Positions 51,848-61,276 of a DNA stretch of 64,000 nt are shown here, one piece after another. Both the position numbers and the translations under genes were made by a program. The stretch lies in the NCBI GenBank assembly GCA_018401935.1, contig JAGYJQ010000003.1, forward strand, positions 124,001 to 188,000, read 5' to 3'. This stretch comes from Balneolaceae bacterium. Lineage in GTDB: Bacteria > Bacteroidota > Rhodothermia > Balneolales > Balneolaceae. A model generated the notes under the pieces. That model was not told where the DNA came from. It did not search any database and saw nothing but the letters and a program-made list of their open reading frames with translations. Each line of letters begins with the position of its first letter. Position 1 is the first letter of the stretch.

Positions 51848-52891
51848 CTATTCAGACAAAGGATTTTTTCCCGTTTTTATGTGAATATCACGTTGAGGGA
51901 AAGGGATTTCAATTCCGCGCTCGTTAAACTTACGCACGATGGCTTGGTTCAATTCATTTTGTACGGTGTATCGGTTCTTTACATTTGGAACCCAGACAAT
52001 CAGTTTCATATTCCAAGCAGAATCCCCGAAAGAACGAAGATGAACGTCATGTTTTCGTCTTTTCATTACCGAGGAACTTTCATTCGCCACTTCGTCAAGG
52101 GCTTGTAACACCAAGTCTAAATCAGAATCATAGGCTACCCCTACATCAACAATCAATTTAAAGGTGGGATCTCCGTGGGAGTAGTTTATCACATCTTTAC
52201 TAACAAAGTCGGAGTTAGGTACAATGATGGAAATATTCTCCAACGTTTTAACCTTGGTAGCTCGGATATTAATTTCTTCAATATCTCCCTCAATGCCGTT
52301 AACAACCACCCGGTCACCCACACTGATTGGTCGCTCAAACAACACAATGAGCCCCGAAATAAAGTTAGAGGTAATGTTCTGAAGGCCAAAACCAATACCT
52401 ACCGATAAGAAACCAAAGATCACGGCTAAGCCCGTGAAATCCACCCCTAAGAACTGAAAAGAGATTAATATCCCAATTACCACAACAGAATATTGCGACA
52501 TTCGGGCTAGGGTATATTGCAAGCCCTCATCTTGAACAAATCGTGGCAGTATTCGATCACGCAAAATCCTTTTCAGATACGAAGCACCCATGACAAACAT
52601 CGTCAATAGTAGGATGAATACCACTAATGACATAAGGGTAACAGAGGTATTGGCTAAGCTAAAAAGGGGAATGTTTAATAAGCTTTTAAGCGAAACCAAC
52701 CATTCCCACCAACCTTCGGAGTTATTGATGGTCTCTAGGGCTCCTTGCCCTACACTATCCGCGGGCTCAAACACATCGACCAGTGGAGCGCTTAGGCCTT
52801 CGTTGGCAGCCACACTATTGTAACCAGCGACTTGCTGTATGGATGCGGTGAATGAATCAGCCTGGCTCGGCATAAATGAATTACCGAACAT
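51848..52891 (-). CDS. Small-conductance mechanosensitive channel (MscS family)
   Basis: A pressure-relief channel of 347 residues. There are three C-terminal-most membrane helices (VTLMSLVVFILLLTMFVMGASYL; YSVVVIGILISFQFLG; GLAVIFGFLSVGIGFGLQNITSNFISGLIVLFERPI), the last being the pore helix TM3 with the glycine/alanine pattern of MscS, then the beta domain VGDRVVVNGIEGDIEEINIRATKVKTLENISIIVPNS. The N-terminal 80 residues are periplasmic or a short extension with no recognisable domain. It could act with the BCCT transporter in osmotic balance. Confidence 0.93.
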   Translation of the reverse strand: MFGNSFMPSQADSFTASIQQVAGYNSVAANEGLSAPLVDVFEPADSVGQGALETINNSEGWWEWLVSLKSLLNIPLFSLANTSVTLMSLVVFILLLTMFVMGASYLKRILRDRILPRFVQDEGLQYTLARMSQYSVVVIGILISFQFLGVDFTGLAVIFGFLSVGIGFGLQNITSNFISGLIVLFERPISVGDRVVVNGIEGDIEEINIRATKVKTLENISIIVPNSDFVSKDVINYSHGDPTFKLIVDVGVAYDSDLDLVLQALDEVANESSSVMKRRKHDVHLRSFGDSAWNMKLIVWVPNVKNRYTVQNELNQAIVRKFNERGIEIPFPQRDIHIKTGKNPLSE

Positions 52892-52915
52892 ACTCCATCC
52901 TCCACATTAGAGGGT

Positions 52916-55528
52916 TTAGGATTCGAGTGTTACTTCTTCGGATTTCCAAATTTCATCATTATAATCTTTTATGGTACGATCAGAAGAGAATTTACCGACT
53001 CGAGCTACATTGTAAATAGCTTTTTTGGTCCATTCCTTTTGATTTTTATACACCTGTTCTAACTCTTCTTGCTTTTTCACATAGGCTTCATAATCAGCCA
53101 AGACCATGAAATAATCCCCTTGCTCTAACAAGGCCTGTATGATTGGTTGAAATAGGCCCGGATCTTCAGGCGAGAAAAATCCATCTCTTATTTGGTCTAA
53201 AGCGCGTTTTAATTCAGGGTTTGATTGGTAGTACAAATACGGATTATATCCTTGTCGTCGCAATTCATCTACTTGCTCTACGGTGAGTCCGAAAATAAAA
53301 ATATTCTCATCACCCACTTCCTCCTTAATTTCAACATTGGCGCCATCCAAGGTTCCAATAGTGAGTGCGCCATTCAGCGCAAACTTCATGTTTCCTGTAC
53401 CTGAAGCCTCCATTCCCGCCGTTGATATTTGCTCAGACACATCCGCAGCGGGAATCATAGATTCAGCCAAAGTAACACGGTAGTTATCAAGGAATACACA
53501 CTTTAATCGATCTGAAGTCTCGGGGTCGTGATTAATTTTTGTGCCAATAGCGTTAATTAACTTGATATGCAATTTGGCCATAGTATATCCCGGGGCCGCT
53601 TTACCACCAAAAATAACCGTCCTAGGTACGGTTTCTAACGATGGATTATCCTTTAGGCGATTATACAGGGTAATTACATGAAGCGCTGCCATCAATTGAC
53701 GCTTGTATTCATGAATACGTTTTATTTGTATGTCGAACATACTATTAGGGTCTACCTTAATACCCTGATTCTCGTGAATGATCTCCGCTAGTACTTTTTT
53801 ATTATTCAGTTTGATCTTATTAAAGCGTTTCTGGAATTTCGCATCTTCTGCAAAAGGCTCTAATTTTTTCAACTGATCCAAGTCGGTAATCCAATCGTCT
53901 CCAATTTTCTCCGTAATTAACGCTGATAGTTCCAGATTACACTGTTTTAGCCATCTTCTAGGCGTAATTCCGTTCGTCTTGTTGGTAAATTTATCGGGAT
54001 ATAATTCATTAAACTCATGGAACATGTTCTCCACCAACAAGCGAGAATGTAAGGCCGCAACCCCATTGACTTTAGTCGAGCCCACAATACCTAGATGCGC
54101 CATATGAACCACTGGATTTTCCCCCTCACTAACAATACTCAAGCGAGACATTTTGCCATGATCTTCTCCGTAGGTCCCTTTAATTTTATCCATGAAACGC
54201 CGATTAATCTCATAGATGATATTCAAGTGACGAGGCAACAACTGTCTCATGAGTGATACCGGCCATTTTTCTAAGGCCTCTGGCAGTAAGGTATGATTGG
54301 TATACGCCATCGTTTTTACGGTAATGTCCCACGCTTTTTCCCAAGGCATGTCTACCTCATCCAACAGAATACGCATGAGTTCAGGAATAGCTAGATTGGG
54401 ATGAGTGTCATTACACTGAATGGCCACCTTCTCTGGGAACTTTTCCCAATCATCGGTTTGGTTTTTGAAACGACGAATAATGTCTTGCATAGAGGCCGCC
54501 ACCAAAAAGTATTCCTGCTTTAGTCGAAGCTCCTGACCCACAAATATCTTGTCATTTGGATACAACACCCGAGTGATATTTTGCTCCAACTGGTTGTCCC
54601 GAACCGCATCAATATACTGCCCCTGGTTAAAACTCTGTAAGTCTAAAGCCGTATCCGACTCCGCTTTCCATAGACGTAATTGATTCACCACATTGTTATT
54701 GTATCCTGGTATGGGAGTATCATAAGCAACCGCTAACACCTTACTGGTCTGGTCCCAACTATACTGTATATGCCCATTATCGGCGCTATGCATGCCTTGA
54801 TGGCCGTAAAAATGCACCGGATACTGAATTTTTGGGCGGACAATATCCCAAGGATTTCCGTAACGCAGCCATAAATCTGGTTTTTCGACCTGGAATCCGT
54901 CAATCACTTTCTGATAGAAAATCCCATAATCATAACGCAGTCCATATCCTATTGCTGGAATACCAAGGGTAGCCATAGAATCCAAGAAACAAGCAGCTAA
55001 ACGGCCCAAACCACCATTCCCAAGGCCAGCATCCCACTCTGAATTACGAATGGCATCATAATCCAATCCTAAATCTGCACAGGCGTCGGCCACTTCCTGT
55101 TGTACATCAAAATTCACCACAATATTATCCAACAAACGCCCAATCAAATACTCCATGGATAAATAATACACCCTCTTTACCCCAGTCTTGTGATAATGAG
55201 CCTGGGTAGTAAGCCATTTGTCATGCAACCGGTCCATGAGAGTAAGCACCACGCTTCTATATTCATCCCAAGGGGTTCGGGAAAACTCATCCTTGGCTAA
55301 GGTATGCCGTAAATGCAGCTTAATATCTTCGCGCAAAGAATCCCGATCCAAGCCTGATCTGGTGGTAAATTCCTGCTTCCTTGAGCTCGTTGGAGCCGCC
55401 TTGGTACCTGGATTTTTACCCGCCTGCTTGGTCGTAGCTTTCGAAGCGAGGTTCGTCTTCTTGGCCGCCTTGGTCGTTTTTGTTCCCGTTTTCTTACTTG
55501 ATGAACTAGTATTCTTGGCTTTATTCAT
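52916..55528 (-). CDS. glgP: Glycogen/starch phosphorylase with basic N-terminal tail
   Basis: Releases glucose 1-phosphate from alpha-1,4-glucans. The 870-residue protein has the phosphorylase core from about residue 60: YYLSMEYLIGRLL, LGNGGLGRLAACFLDSMATL, CNDTHPNLAIPELMRIL, TNGITPRRWL, and the PLP-binding EASGTGNMKFALNGALTIGTLDGANVEI with the lysine of the MKF segment. The N-terminal 55 residues are very unlike the family: 13 lysines, no aspartate, one glutamate, and repeats of KTTKAAKKT type, like a histone-H1 or AlgP tail. The tail has no signal-peptide core. It starts the leftward pair with mscS (24 bases). Confidence 0.95.
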   Translation of the reverse strand: MNKAKNTSSSSKKTGTKTTKAAKKTNLASKATTKQAGKNPGTKAAPTSSRKQEFTTRSGLDRDSLREDIKLHLRHTLAKDEFSRTPWDEYRSVVLTLMDRLHDKWLTTQAHYHKTGVKRVYYLSMEYLIGRLLDNIVVNFDVQQEVADACADLGLDYDAIRNSEWDAGLGNGGLGRLAACFLDSMATLGIPAIGYGLRYDYGIFYQKVIDGFQVEKPDLWLRYGNPWDIVRPKIQYPVHFYGHQGMHSADNGHIQYSWDQTSKVLAVAYDTPIPGYNNNVVNQLRLWKAESDTALDLQSFNQGQYIDAVRDNQLEQNITRVLYPNDKIFVGQELRLKQEYFLVAASMQDIIRRFKNQTDDWEKFPEKVAIQCNDTHPNLAIPELMRILLDEVDMPWEKAWDITVKTMAYTNHTLLPEALEKWPVSLMRQLLPRHLNIIYEINRRFMDKIKGTYGEDHGKMSRLSIVSEGENPVVHMAHLGIVGSTKVNGVAALHSRLLVENMFHEFNELYPDKFTNKTNGITPRRWLKQCNLELSALITEKIGDDWITDLDQLKKLEPFAEDAKFQKRFNKIKLNNKKVLAEIIHENQGIKVDPNSMFDIQIKRIHEYKRQLMAALHVITLYNRLKDNPSLETVPRTVIFGGKAAPGYTMAKLHIKLINAIGTKINHDPETSDRLKCVFLDNYRVTLAESMIPAADVSEQISTAGMEASGTGNMKFALNGALTIGTLDGANVEIKEEVGDENIFIFGLTVEQVDELRRQGYNPYLYYQSNPELKRALDQIRDGFFSPEDPGLFQPIIQALLEQGDYFMVLADYEAYVKKQEELEQVYKNQKEWTKKAIYNVARVGKFSSDRTIKDYNDEIWKSEEVTLES

Positions 55529-55662
55529 AATCCTACGTGTGAGTGAGCATATCGTTTATACCAATAATTTACTTTAAAAAAATCTTCTTTACCGAGCTAT
55601 ATCCAATAATTTATACTCAGAATAGCCTTCAGCATATAATCTTTTCGGGTTGATGCATCCGC

Positions 55663-56535
55663 TTATCCCAATTCATACACTCCCGTATCGGGTACAAATT
55701 TAGGGCGAGTCAAATTTGCGGCATACCCTAAACGAACAAACGATTCATATGCTTCGGTAGCCACAAAATCTTGATGAAACAAACCAAACACACTCGAACC
55801 ACTTCCGCTCATGCCTGCAAATTCAGCACCAAAATCCACCATCTGATCCTTCATATCCCCTACTTGGGGAATACGGGCGATCACGCCAGGCTCCAGATCA
55901 TTAATTAAAAGAAAAGGCCATTCTTCTATTTCTTCCTCAGTAAGCACCTTCTTTAAATCAAAGTCAGGTTCAGGGTTTGGGTACACCTGTTCGTAAGCCT
56001 CTACTGTAGAGCTAGCCTCATTTGGAAAGACCGTAACAATCCATGCATCGGGTTGAATATCACAGATCTCAATCTCATGGCCTAATCCCCGCCCAATACC
56101 CACGTGGTTATGGATAAAAAATGGGACATCGGCTCCGATCCGAAGGCCCACCTCGGCCAACTCGGCGGCGGCCAAACCCAAATTCGCCACCTTATTCACC
56201 ATCCGCAACACCGCTGCCGCATTCGCACTCCCGCCGCCGAGGCCGGCGCCGGCCGGGACGCGTTTGTCCACCGAAATATGGTATTGGTCGCGGAGGCCGG
56301 CGTGCTCCTGAAGGAGCTGGAGGGCCTTCACGATCAGATTCGAATCGTCAACCGGAATCGTTGGCTCGCTCATCTGGAGCTCCATTTGCGCTGCGGGGCG
56401 CATTTCTATTCGGTCACTCCACTCAATAAAACAAAAACCCGTTTCTAGGCTATGGTAACCATTAGGTAGGCGTTCCAGAACATGAAGCCCTAGATTTATT
56501 TTAGCGTAGGATTGAGTAACCCACCGTCTGCTCAT
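55663..56535 (-). CDS. ispE: 4-diphosphocytidyl-2-C-methyl-D-erythritol kinase
   Basis: Phosphorylates CDP-methylerythritol in the MEP isoprenoid pathway. I choose the ATG at 56535 because it overlaps the upstream stop as ATGA, giving MSRRWVTQSYAKINLGLHVLERLPNGYH; the upstream GTG-like start adds six residues. GHMP-kinase motifs are AKINLGL at 12-18, the ATP loop PAGAGLGGGSANAAAVL, and GMSGSGSSVFGLF near the C-terminus. The length of 290 is normal. A block of its coding region, 56161-56400, is 64% G+C (154 of 240 bases counted) against about 40% in flanking lines of the same gene, so it looks like a recombination patch. Its product looks complete. Confidence 0.95.
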   Translation of the reverse strand: MSRRWVTQSYAKINLGLHVLERLPNGYHSLETGFCFIEWSDRIEMRPAAQMELQMSEPTIPVDDSNLIVKALQLLQEHAGLRDQYHISVDKRVPAGAGLGGGSANAAAVLRMVNKVANLGLAAAELAEVGLRIGADVPFFIHNHVGIGRGLGHEIEICDIQPDAWIVTVFPNEASSTVEAYEQVYPNPEPDFDLKKVLTEEEIEEWPFLLINDLEPGVIARIPQVGDMKDQMVDFGAEFAGMSGSGSSVFGLFHQDFVATEAYESFVRLGYAANLTRPKFVPDTGVYELG

Positions 56536-57968
56536 GCTTCTTGTCCTACCCAATTTTGATGATGATTCATCATATATGAATAAGCGGCATCGTGTTCATT
56601 GGGAATATCTCCATTTAAAATAGCTTCTTTGATATGATCTTTGATAATACCAATTTGTTTGGATGGAGGAATGTCAAGGGCATCCATAATCTCCTGACCG
56701 GTTAAGGGATTTTTCCAGTTTCGAATCCGATCCTTCTCCTCAACTTCGATGATTTTTTTCTCTACCCGCTCAAAATTCCTCATGAATTTTCGAACTTTAA
56801 ATTCGTTTTTACTCGTGATATCCGCTCTACACAGCGTCATCAAATCTTCGATATCATTGTCTGCTTCAAAAATTAAACGCCGTACTGCGCTATCACTCAC
56901 ATGATCTGAAACCAGTGCAATCGGTCGCAAATGCAAACGAACCAGCTTTTGAACGTATCGCATACGTTCATCCATGGGCAGCCCTAGTCGTCTAAAAATA
57001 CGCGGTGTCCATTTAGCCCCTAAGGCATCATGACCGTGAAAGGTCCATCCGTGATCGTCCTCGAATCGTTGGGTTGGGGGTTTGGCAATATCATGCATAA
57101 TGGCAGCCCATCGGAGCCATAGTGAATCGCTAACCGAGGCTACATTATCGAGTACCTGCAAGGTATGCCAAAAATTGTCTTTATGACGTAACCCATTACG
57201 TTCTTTAACCCCGTGAAGTGCCACCATTTCTGGAAAAAACTGGGACAACAAACCAGTGGTGAATAAGAGTGCAAAGCCCACCGATGGCACGGGGCTACTC
57301 ACCATTTTATTGAGCTCATCACGAATGCGTTCCTTGGACACGATCTCTAAACGACTGGCCATTTTCTGTATGGCTGCGTTTGTTTCAGGGCATAGTTCAA
57401 AATCTAATTGTGCGGCAAATCGGACGGCACGCATCATCCTGAGGGGATCATCACTAAAGGTTTTTTCTGGATCAATAGGGGTACGAATAAGCCTTTTTTT
57501 TAAGTCTATAAGACCGCCAAAAGGATCGTTGAGAACTCCTAACCGATCTTTATGGAGCTCCCAATACAGCGAATTAATCGTGAAATCGCGCCGGTTTTGA
57601 TCATCCTCAAGACTACCGTCTTCGACCAGGGGTTTTCTGGAATCACTACGATAACTCTCTTTTCTAGCTCCTATAAATTCGAGTTCCACCGAAGGCGTCT
57701 TAACCTGAGCAGTGCCAAATTGCTTGAAAAATGAAAAACTCGTTTTCATTCCTTTTCTACGAAGAGACTCGTGCACCCTTTCTGCAAGAGCAATCCCAGA
57801 GCCTAATGTCACCACATCCATGTCCACGTCATTTTGGAGACGATGTAAATAAAAATCTCGAACATATCCCCCAACTAGGAAAGAGTCCTGGCCTAATTGG
57901 TGGGCCTGCAAGCTTATTTCTTTGAGAAGCTCCTGGTGTGCAGCGGGTATGTTATGTGGAAATTCCAT
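56532..57968 (-). CDS. tRNA nucleotidyltransferase / poly(A) polymerase family protein with HD domain
   Basis: Adds nucleotides to RNA 3' ends, probably the CCA of tRNAs. The start is the ATG at 57968 (MEFPHNIPAAHQEL); a TTG 30 bases upstream is less likely. Motifs: the nucleotidyltransferase GGYVRDFYLHRLQNDVDMDVVT with D-x-D, RRDFTINSLYW, DDPLRMMRAVRFAAQLDF and the arginine-rich KERIRDELNKM; the C-terminal half has an HD phosphohydrolase domain (LRHKDNFWHTLQVLDNV, MHDIAKPPT). HD-carrying class II enzymes include CCA-adding and 2',3'-phosphodiesterase types. The stop overlaps the start of ispE, so the two are coupled. Confidence 0.92.
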   Translation of the reverse strand: MEFPHNIPAAHQELLKEISLQAHQLGQDSFLVGGYVRDFYLHRLQNDVDMDVVTLGSGIALAERVHESLRRKGMKTSFSFFKQFGTAQVKTPSVELEFIGARKESYRSDSRKPLVEDGSLEDDQNRRDFTINSLYWELHKDRLGVLNDPFGGLIDLKKRLIRTPIDPEKTFSDDPLRMMRAVRFAAQLDFELCPETNAAIQKMASRLEIVSKERIRDELNKMVSSPVPSVGFALLFTTGLLSQFFPEMVALHGVKERNGLRHKDNFWHTLQVLDNVASVSDSLWLRWAAIMHDIAKPPTQRFEDDHGWTFHGHDALGAKWTPRIFRRLGLPMDERMRYVQKLVRLHLRPIALVSDHVSDSAVRRLIFEADNDIEDLMTLCRADITSKNEFKVRKFMRNFERVEKKIIEVEEKDRIRNWKNPLTGQEIMDALDIPPSKQIGIIKDHIKEAILNGDIPNEHDAAYSYMMNHHQNWVGQEA

Positions 57969-58043
57969 AACGAAAGATAAGGATGTTCGCCTTGTCAATC
58001 AGCCTTTTGTTATTCCATCCACATTTTTTTCTATCACTTACCT

Positions 58044-59639
58044 CTATTTTACCTTATCAGTGGTATGGCTAATGGTTTTGATAGCGGTTGAATTAGCTTT
58101 TTCTGCCTCTTTCCTCTTCTTAAAATCTTGACTTAAGCCTTTATGAAGGGAAAAACACATAGTCAAAAGTATAAAAGCGAAAGGTAAGCCCGTTAAAATA
58201 GTTGCTGTCTGGAGCGCTTGCAATCCACCTCCTATGAGTAAGACCGCAGCAACAGCTCCCTCAGTAGTAGCCCAAAAGATCCGTTGGCCTACCGGCGCGC
58301 TTATTTTCCCACCAGAAGTTAAACTGTCCACGACCAAACTACCAGAATCCGAGGAAGTGATAAAAAAGCTGGTCACCAGCACAATAGCCAAAACACTAAT
58401 CGCCTCAGTAAAGGGAATGGTTTCTAAAAAAACAAACAACGCGGTTGAAACATCATTTTGTACCGCATCCGCAATGGCGGTATTTCCGTTCATTACCTCT
58501 AGTATAGACACCGAGCCAAAAGCAGATATCCAAAGACAAGTCACTATGGTTGGGACAATCAACACTCCCAAAATGAACTGCCGAATTGTTCGTCCCTTTG
58601 AAATCCGCGCAATAAAAGTACCCACAAAAGGGGACCAAGCTATCCACCAGCCCCAATAAAATACGGTCCATGAGTTCTGCCATTGTCCCTGTGCATAACT
58701 TTCTCCCCAAGTGGACCAAGTCAGTAAATGACTCATATAACTACCTGTATTTTGAATAAACGAACTCATAATAAAGACCGTAGGGCCTAGAATAATGATA
58801 ATGAGAAGTAGACCCACCGCAATTCGCATATTCATCTCACTTAAAAACTTCACCCCCCTTTGGATGCCTGAAACCACCGATATAGTGGCTACCAAAGTGA
58901 TTCCTGCAATTAAACTTACTTGAGTAACCAGCCCATTATCTATGCCTAATACAAAAGAAAGGCCGGATGCCACTTGCTGCACCCCAAAACCTAAGGAGGT
59001 GGCTAGCCCAAACACCGTGGCTAAAACAGCAAAAATATCTATGACATCTCCCACCCATGAATAAATTCGATTACCAAAAAAAGGATAAAAAACCGATCGG
59101 ATAGTTAGTGGCAAGCCCCTGCTGTAGGTGAAATAAGCCAAGGAAAGCCCTACTAAGGCATAGATAGCCCACGCATGAAAGCCCCAATGCAGCATCGTCA
59201 CATTCATAGCCTGTTGAGCTGCCTGTACGTCTGAAACTGCCGCCAATGGCGGTACTAAATAATGGGTAACCGGTTCAGCAATACTCCAAAATAATAAACC
59301 AATACCCATTCCAGCGCTGAAAAGCATTGAAAACCATGCTGCGGTAGAAAATTCCGTTTTTGCATCATCCCCACCAAGCCTTACCCTGCCAAATTTACTA
59401 AAGGCCAAATACACCACAAAAACCAGAAAAACGTTGACCGAAAGTATAAAAAACCAGCCTGTTTTGGTGGAAACTTGAGTTTGAATCATACTAAAGAGTT
59501 CCGAAGCGGAGTCTCTGTACAACAGGGTGAGTATAATGCTCAATAGGATTAAACTGGCCGAAGTAAAAAAGACAGGGCCATGCACCTGAAGACCAAAAAG
59601 AGAGGTTTTTTTATCGGTACGACTGTACGATTCAGACAT
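58044..59639 (-). CDS. BCCT-family betaine/choline/carnitine transporter
   Basis: A sodium- or proton-driven importer of quaternary amines, used as compatible solutes. The 531-residue protein has twelve predicted helices, the glycine-rich GMGIGLLFWSIAEPVTHYL motif in TM3, and WTVFYWGWWIAWSPFVGTFIARISKGRTIRQFI, whose tryptophans make the cation-pi box. A C-terminal tail of about 30 charged residues (KKRKEAEKANSTAIKTISHTTDKVK) could respond to osmotic strength, as in BetP. The upstream region contains an AT palindrome and a TAATTTTG box, so it probably has its own promoter. Confidence 0.93.
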   Translation of the reverse strand: MSESYSRTDKKTSLFGLQVHGPVFFTSASLILLSIILTLLYRDSASELFSMIQTQVSTKTGWFFILSVNVFLVFVVYLAFSKFGRVRLGGDDAKTEFSTAAWFSMLFSAGMGIGLLFWSIAEPVTHYLVPPLAAVSDVQAAQQAMNVTMLHWGFHAWAIYALVGLSLAYFTYSRGLPLTIRSVFYPFFGNRIYSWVGDVIDIFAVLATVFGLATSLGFGVQQVASGLSFVLGIDNGLVTQVSLIAGITLVATISVVSGIQRGVKFLSEMNMRIAVGLLLIIIILGPTVFIMSSFIQNTGSYMSHLLTWSTWGESYAQGQWQNSWTVFYWGWWIAWSPFVGTFIARISKGRTIRQFILGVLIVPTIVTCLWISAFGSVSILEVMNGNTAIADAVQNDVSTALFVFLETIPFTEAISVLAIVLVTSFFITSSDSGSLVVDSLTSGGKISAPVGQRIFWATTEGAVAAVLLIGGGLQALQTATILTGLPFAFILLTMCFSLHKGLSQDFKKRKEAEKANSTAIKTISHTTDKVK

Positions 59640-59671
59640 AAATTTTTGATGAATACAATATATATGAAGAG

Positions 59672-59679
59672 CAAAATTA
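59672..59679 (-). promoter_or_regulatory. Candidate -7 box (TAATTTTG) for the BCCT gene
   Basis: On the minus strand TAATTTTG fits TAnnTTTG, with an expected leader of about 26 bases to the ATG at 59639. I find no good -33 element at normal spacing. Confidence 0.3.
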
Positions 59680-59736
59680 CTCGTATAAACTCAACTAGTT
59701 TTTGAACTTAATTTTGTGTTTTATAATGATAACATA

Positions 59737-59760
59737 TATTATATAAATTATTATATAATA
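59737..59760. repeat. AT-only inverted repeat upstream of the BCCT gene
   Basis: TATTATATAA (59737-59746) is followed by ATTA and its exact inverse TTATATAATA (59751-59760). It lies about 100 bases upstream of the BCCT start, where an operator or a DNA-bending site could sit. It is not followed by a U tract in either direction of use. Confidence 0.4.
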
Positions 59761-59839
59761 ATAGAGTAGTACAAACACATCAGCACAAAAAAAAGCCTTA
59801 AATCAGAGTTAAAACTAATACTCTGAGCACTTAATCCAA

Positions 59840-59883
59840 AAAAAACTATAAAAAAAGGCCTTTAAGCAACCTTAAAGACCTTT
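59840..59883 (-). terminator. Strong intrinsic terminator of the nucleotidyltransferase gene
   Basis: On the minus strand, 13 pairs (including one G-U) are formed by 59854-59866 and 59871-59883 around a CAAC/GUUG tetraloop, followed by U-rich sequence (59853 down to about 59838). This is the cleanest terminator in the window; it ends the gene that stops at 59948. Confidence 0.8.
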
Positions 59884-59947
59884 ATAAAAAAATATACATG
59901 ATGTTTTTTATGATTTTATATCTAATTAGCTAAATATTAAATCATAT

Positions 59948-60964
59948 TTATTTCGTAGAAATTATAGAGTGATCCCCCACGTGTATTTCTCCATGTACAT
60001 CAGAAACCTGTGTATGTGCCCCTATAGTAGATCCCGCTAAAGTACACCTATTTAGCATGGCGTGATCTCGAACTATAGAATGCGATATTTTGGTATCCTT
60101 TAAAACGCAGCCTTGCTCAACACTTACATTAGGTCCAATAGTCCCTCCCTCTAAGGTTACATTCTTGGCTAAGTAAACCGGTGGTATAATCGTTGTACCC
60201 TGCTTAGCATAGGCATCTATTTGTTCTGATGAATTCTGAGCCTCTTTTTCGACAATAATACCGGTGGTTTCAAGCCAGGCAGGTAATGTTCCACAATCTA
60301 ACCACTCGTCTACCGTTGCTGTTTTGAATAGTTTTCCATCCTGAATCATACGATCTAAGGCTTCGGTCAGGAAGTACTCTCCGCCAGGGCCTTTGATATC
60401 ATTGTCTAAGACGTATTGAAGTTCCGCTTTTAATTTCGCGCCATCTTTGAAGTAATACACTCCAATAATGGCTAGATCAGAAATGAACTCCGTTGGCTTT
60501 TCAACAAAGCCCGTTATTTGCTCCCCCTCATAAACAGCCACTCCAAATCGAGAAGGATCCTCTACTTTTTTAAGCCAAATCACACTATCCGCTCCATCCA
60601 CATTAAACATTTCTTTACTGTCAAAAAGCGTGTCCGCAAAAGCTATAATGACCTCCCCTTCCAAATCCTGTTCAGCACAATAAACCGCATGCGCCGTTCC
60701 TAGGGCTACCTCTTGCACTCTAAAGGTACATTTTGCACCGTGCCTAGCACTCATTTCTTGTAATGGCTCTTTAATTGGGTTTCCAAAATCGGGGCCTAAA
60801 ATGTATACAATCTCTTCGATATTCCGATCCATCGTTCGTATAAAGGTTTCCACCAAACGTTCAATAATCATGGTCCCTGCTACCGGTAATAACGGCTTTG
60901 GAACCGTGTGGGAATGCGGCCGAACTCTTGTACCGCGACCCGCCATTGGAATAATTAATTTCAT
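59948..60964 (-). CDS. Sugar-phosphate nucleotidyltransferase with left-handed beta-helix tail
   Basis: Makes an NDP-sugar from a sugar 1-phosphate. The 338-residue protein starts with the pyrophosphorylase signature IIPMAGRGTRVRPHSHTVPKPLLPVAG and continues with GTAHAVYCAEQDLEGEVIIAFADTLF (the metal aspartate), RFGVAVYEGEQITGFVEKP and EYFLTEALDRMI. From about residue 245 it has hexapeptide-like repeats (ITIIPPVYLAKNVTLEGGTIGPNVSVEQGCVL) of a left-handed beta helix. It resembles glucose-1-phosphate thymidylyltransferases and N-acetylglucosamine-1-phosphate uridylyltransferases without their second active site. Probably supplies envelope or surface glycans. Confidence 0.88.
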   Translation of the reverse strand: MKLIIPMAGRGTRVRPHSHTVPKPLLPVAGTMIIERLVETFIRTMDRNIEEIVYILGPDFGNPIKEPLQEMSARHGAKCTFRVQEVALGTAHAVYCAEQDLEGEVIIAFADTLFDSKEMFNVDGADSVIWLKKVEDPSRFGVAVYEGEQITGFVEKPTEFISDLAIIGVYYFKDGAKLKAELQYVLDNDIKGPGGEYFLTEALDRMIQDGKLFKTATVDEWLDCGTLPAWLETTGIIVEKEAQNSSEQIDAYAKQGTTIIPPVYLAKNVTLEGGTIGPNVSVEQGCVLKDTKISHSIVRDHAMLNRCTLAGSTIGAHTQVSDVHGEIHVGDHSIISTK

Positions 60965-61276
60965 ACTACCCGTTTTTCTTTTAGTTAACTATTGGAGAGT
61001 GAAACAGCATGCTGAGCATGTGTTATTTTTTTACACGTAGAATATACGGTCCTTTTTTTTGAATGCCCAAGTAATAGGTCTAAAAACTAACCACCTACCA
61101 ATTTGGTGCTAACTAGCCCAAGTCACCTGAATCCATTCAAAAAGCACGAGATTTTCACCTATTCTTAGCTATCTTTAGCCTTCGGACGTTATTAACAAGA
61201 ATCCATGTAGTAACGATAGTGGTCTTCAGTAGTTGGCCCTTTTATCCGTAGATACCATCCCTTGATTACTTTTTTC
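60965..61276. other. 312-base divergent intergenic region
   Basis: No gene is visible here. It carries the promoters of the divergent nucleotidyltransferase and MurF-like genes. A TATCTTTA at 61170-61177 is one base off the TAnnTTTG pattern for the rightward gene. Short palindromes such as ACCAATTTGGT occur near 61100, without known meaning. Confidence 0.4.

Larger units (their letters stand above)
59640..59947. other. 308-base AT-rich intergenic region
   Basis: No gene is seen. It holds, from left to right, a candidate promoter for the BCCT gene, a 10-base inverted repeat, a possible second hairpin at about 59805-59825 (CAGAGT/ACTCTG) and the strong terminator of the nucleotidyltransferase gene. 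The whole stretch is unusually AT-rich next to its neighbours. Confidence 0.6.

Noticed and set aside
56104-56448. Rightward frames of 102 and 114 codons
   Set aside because: They arise because the GC-rich patch of ispE lacks stop codons in other frames.
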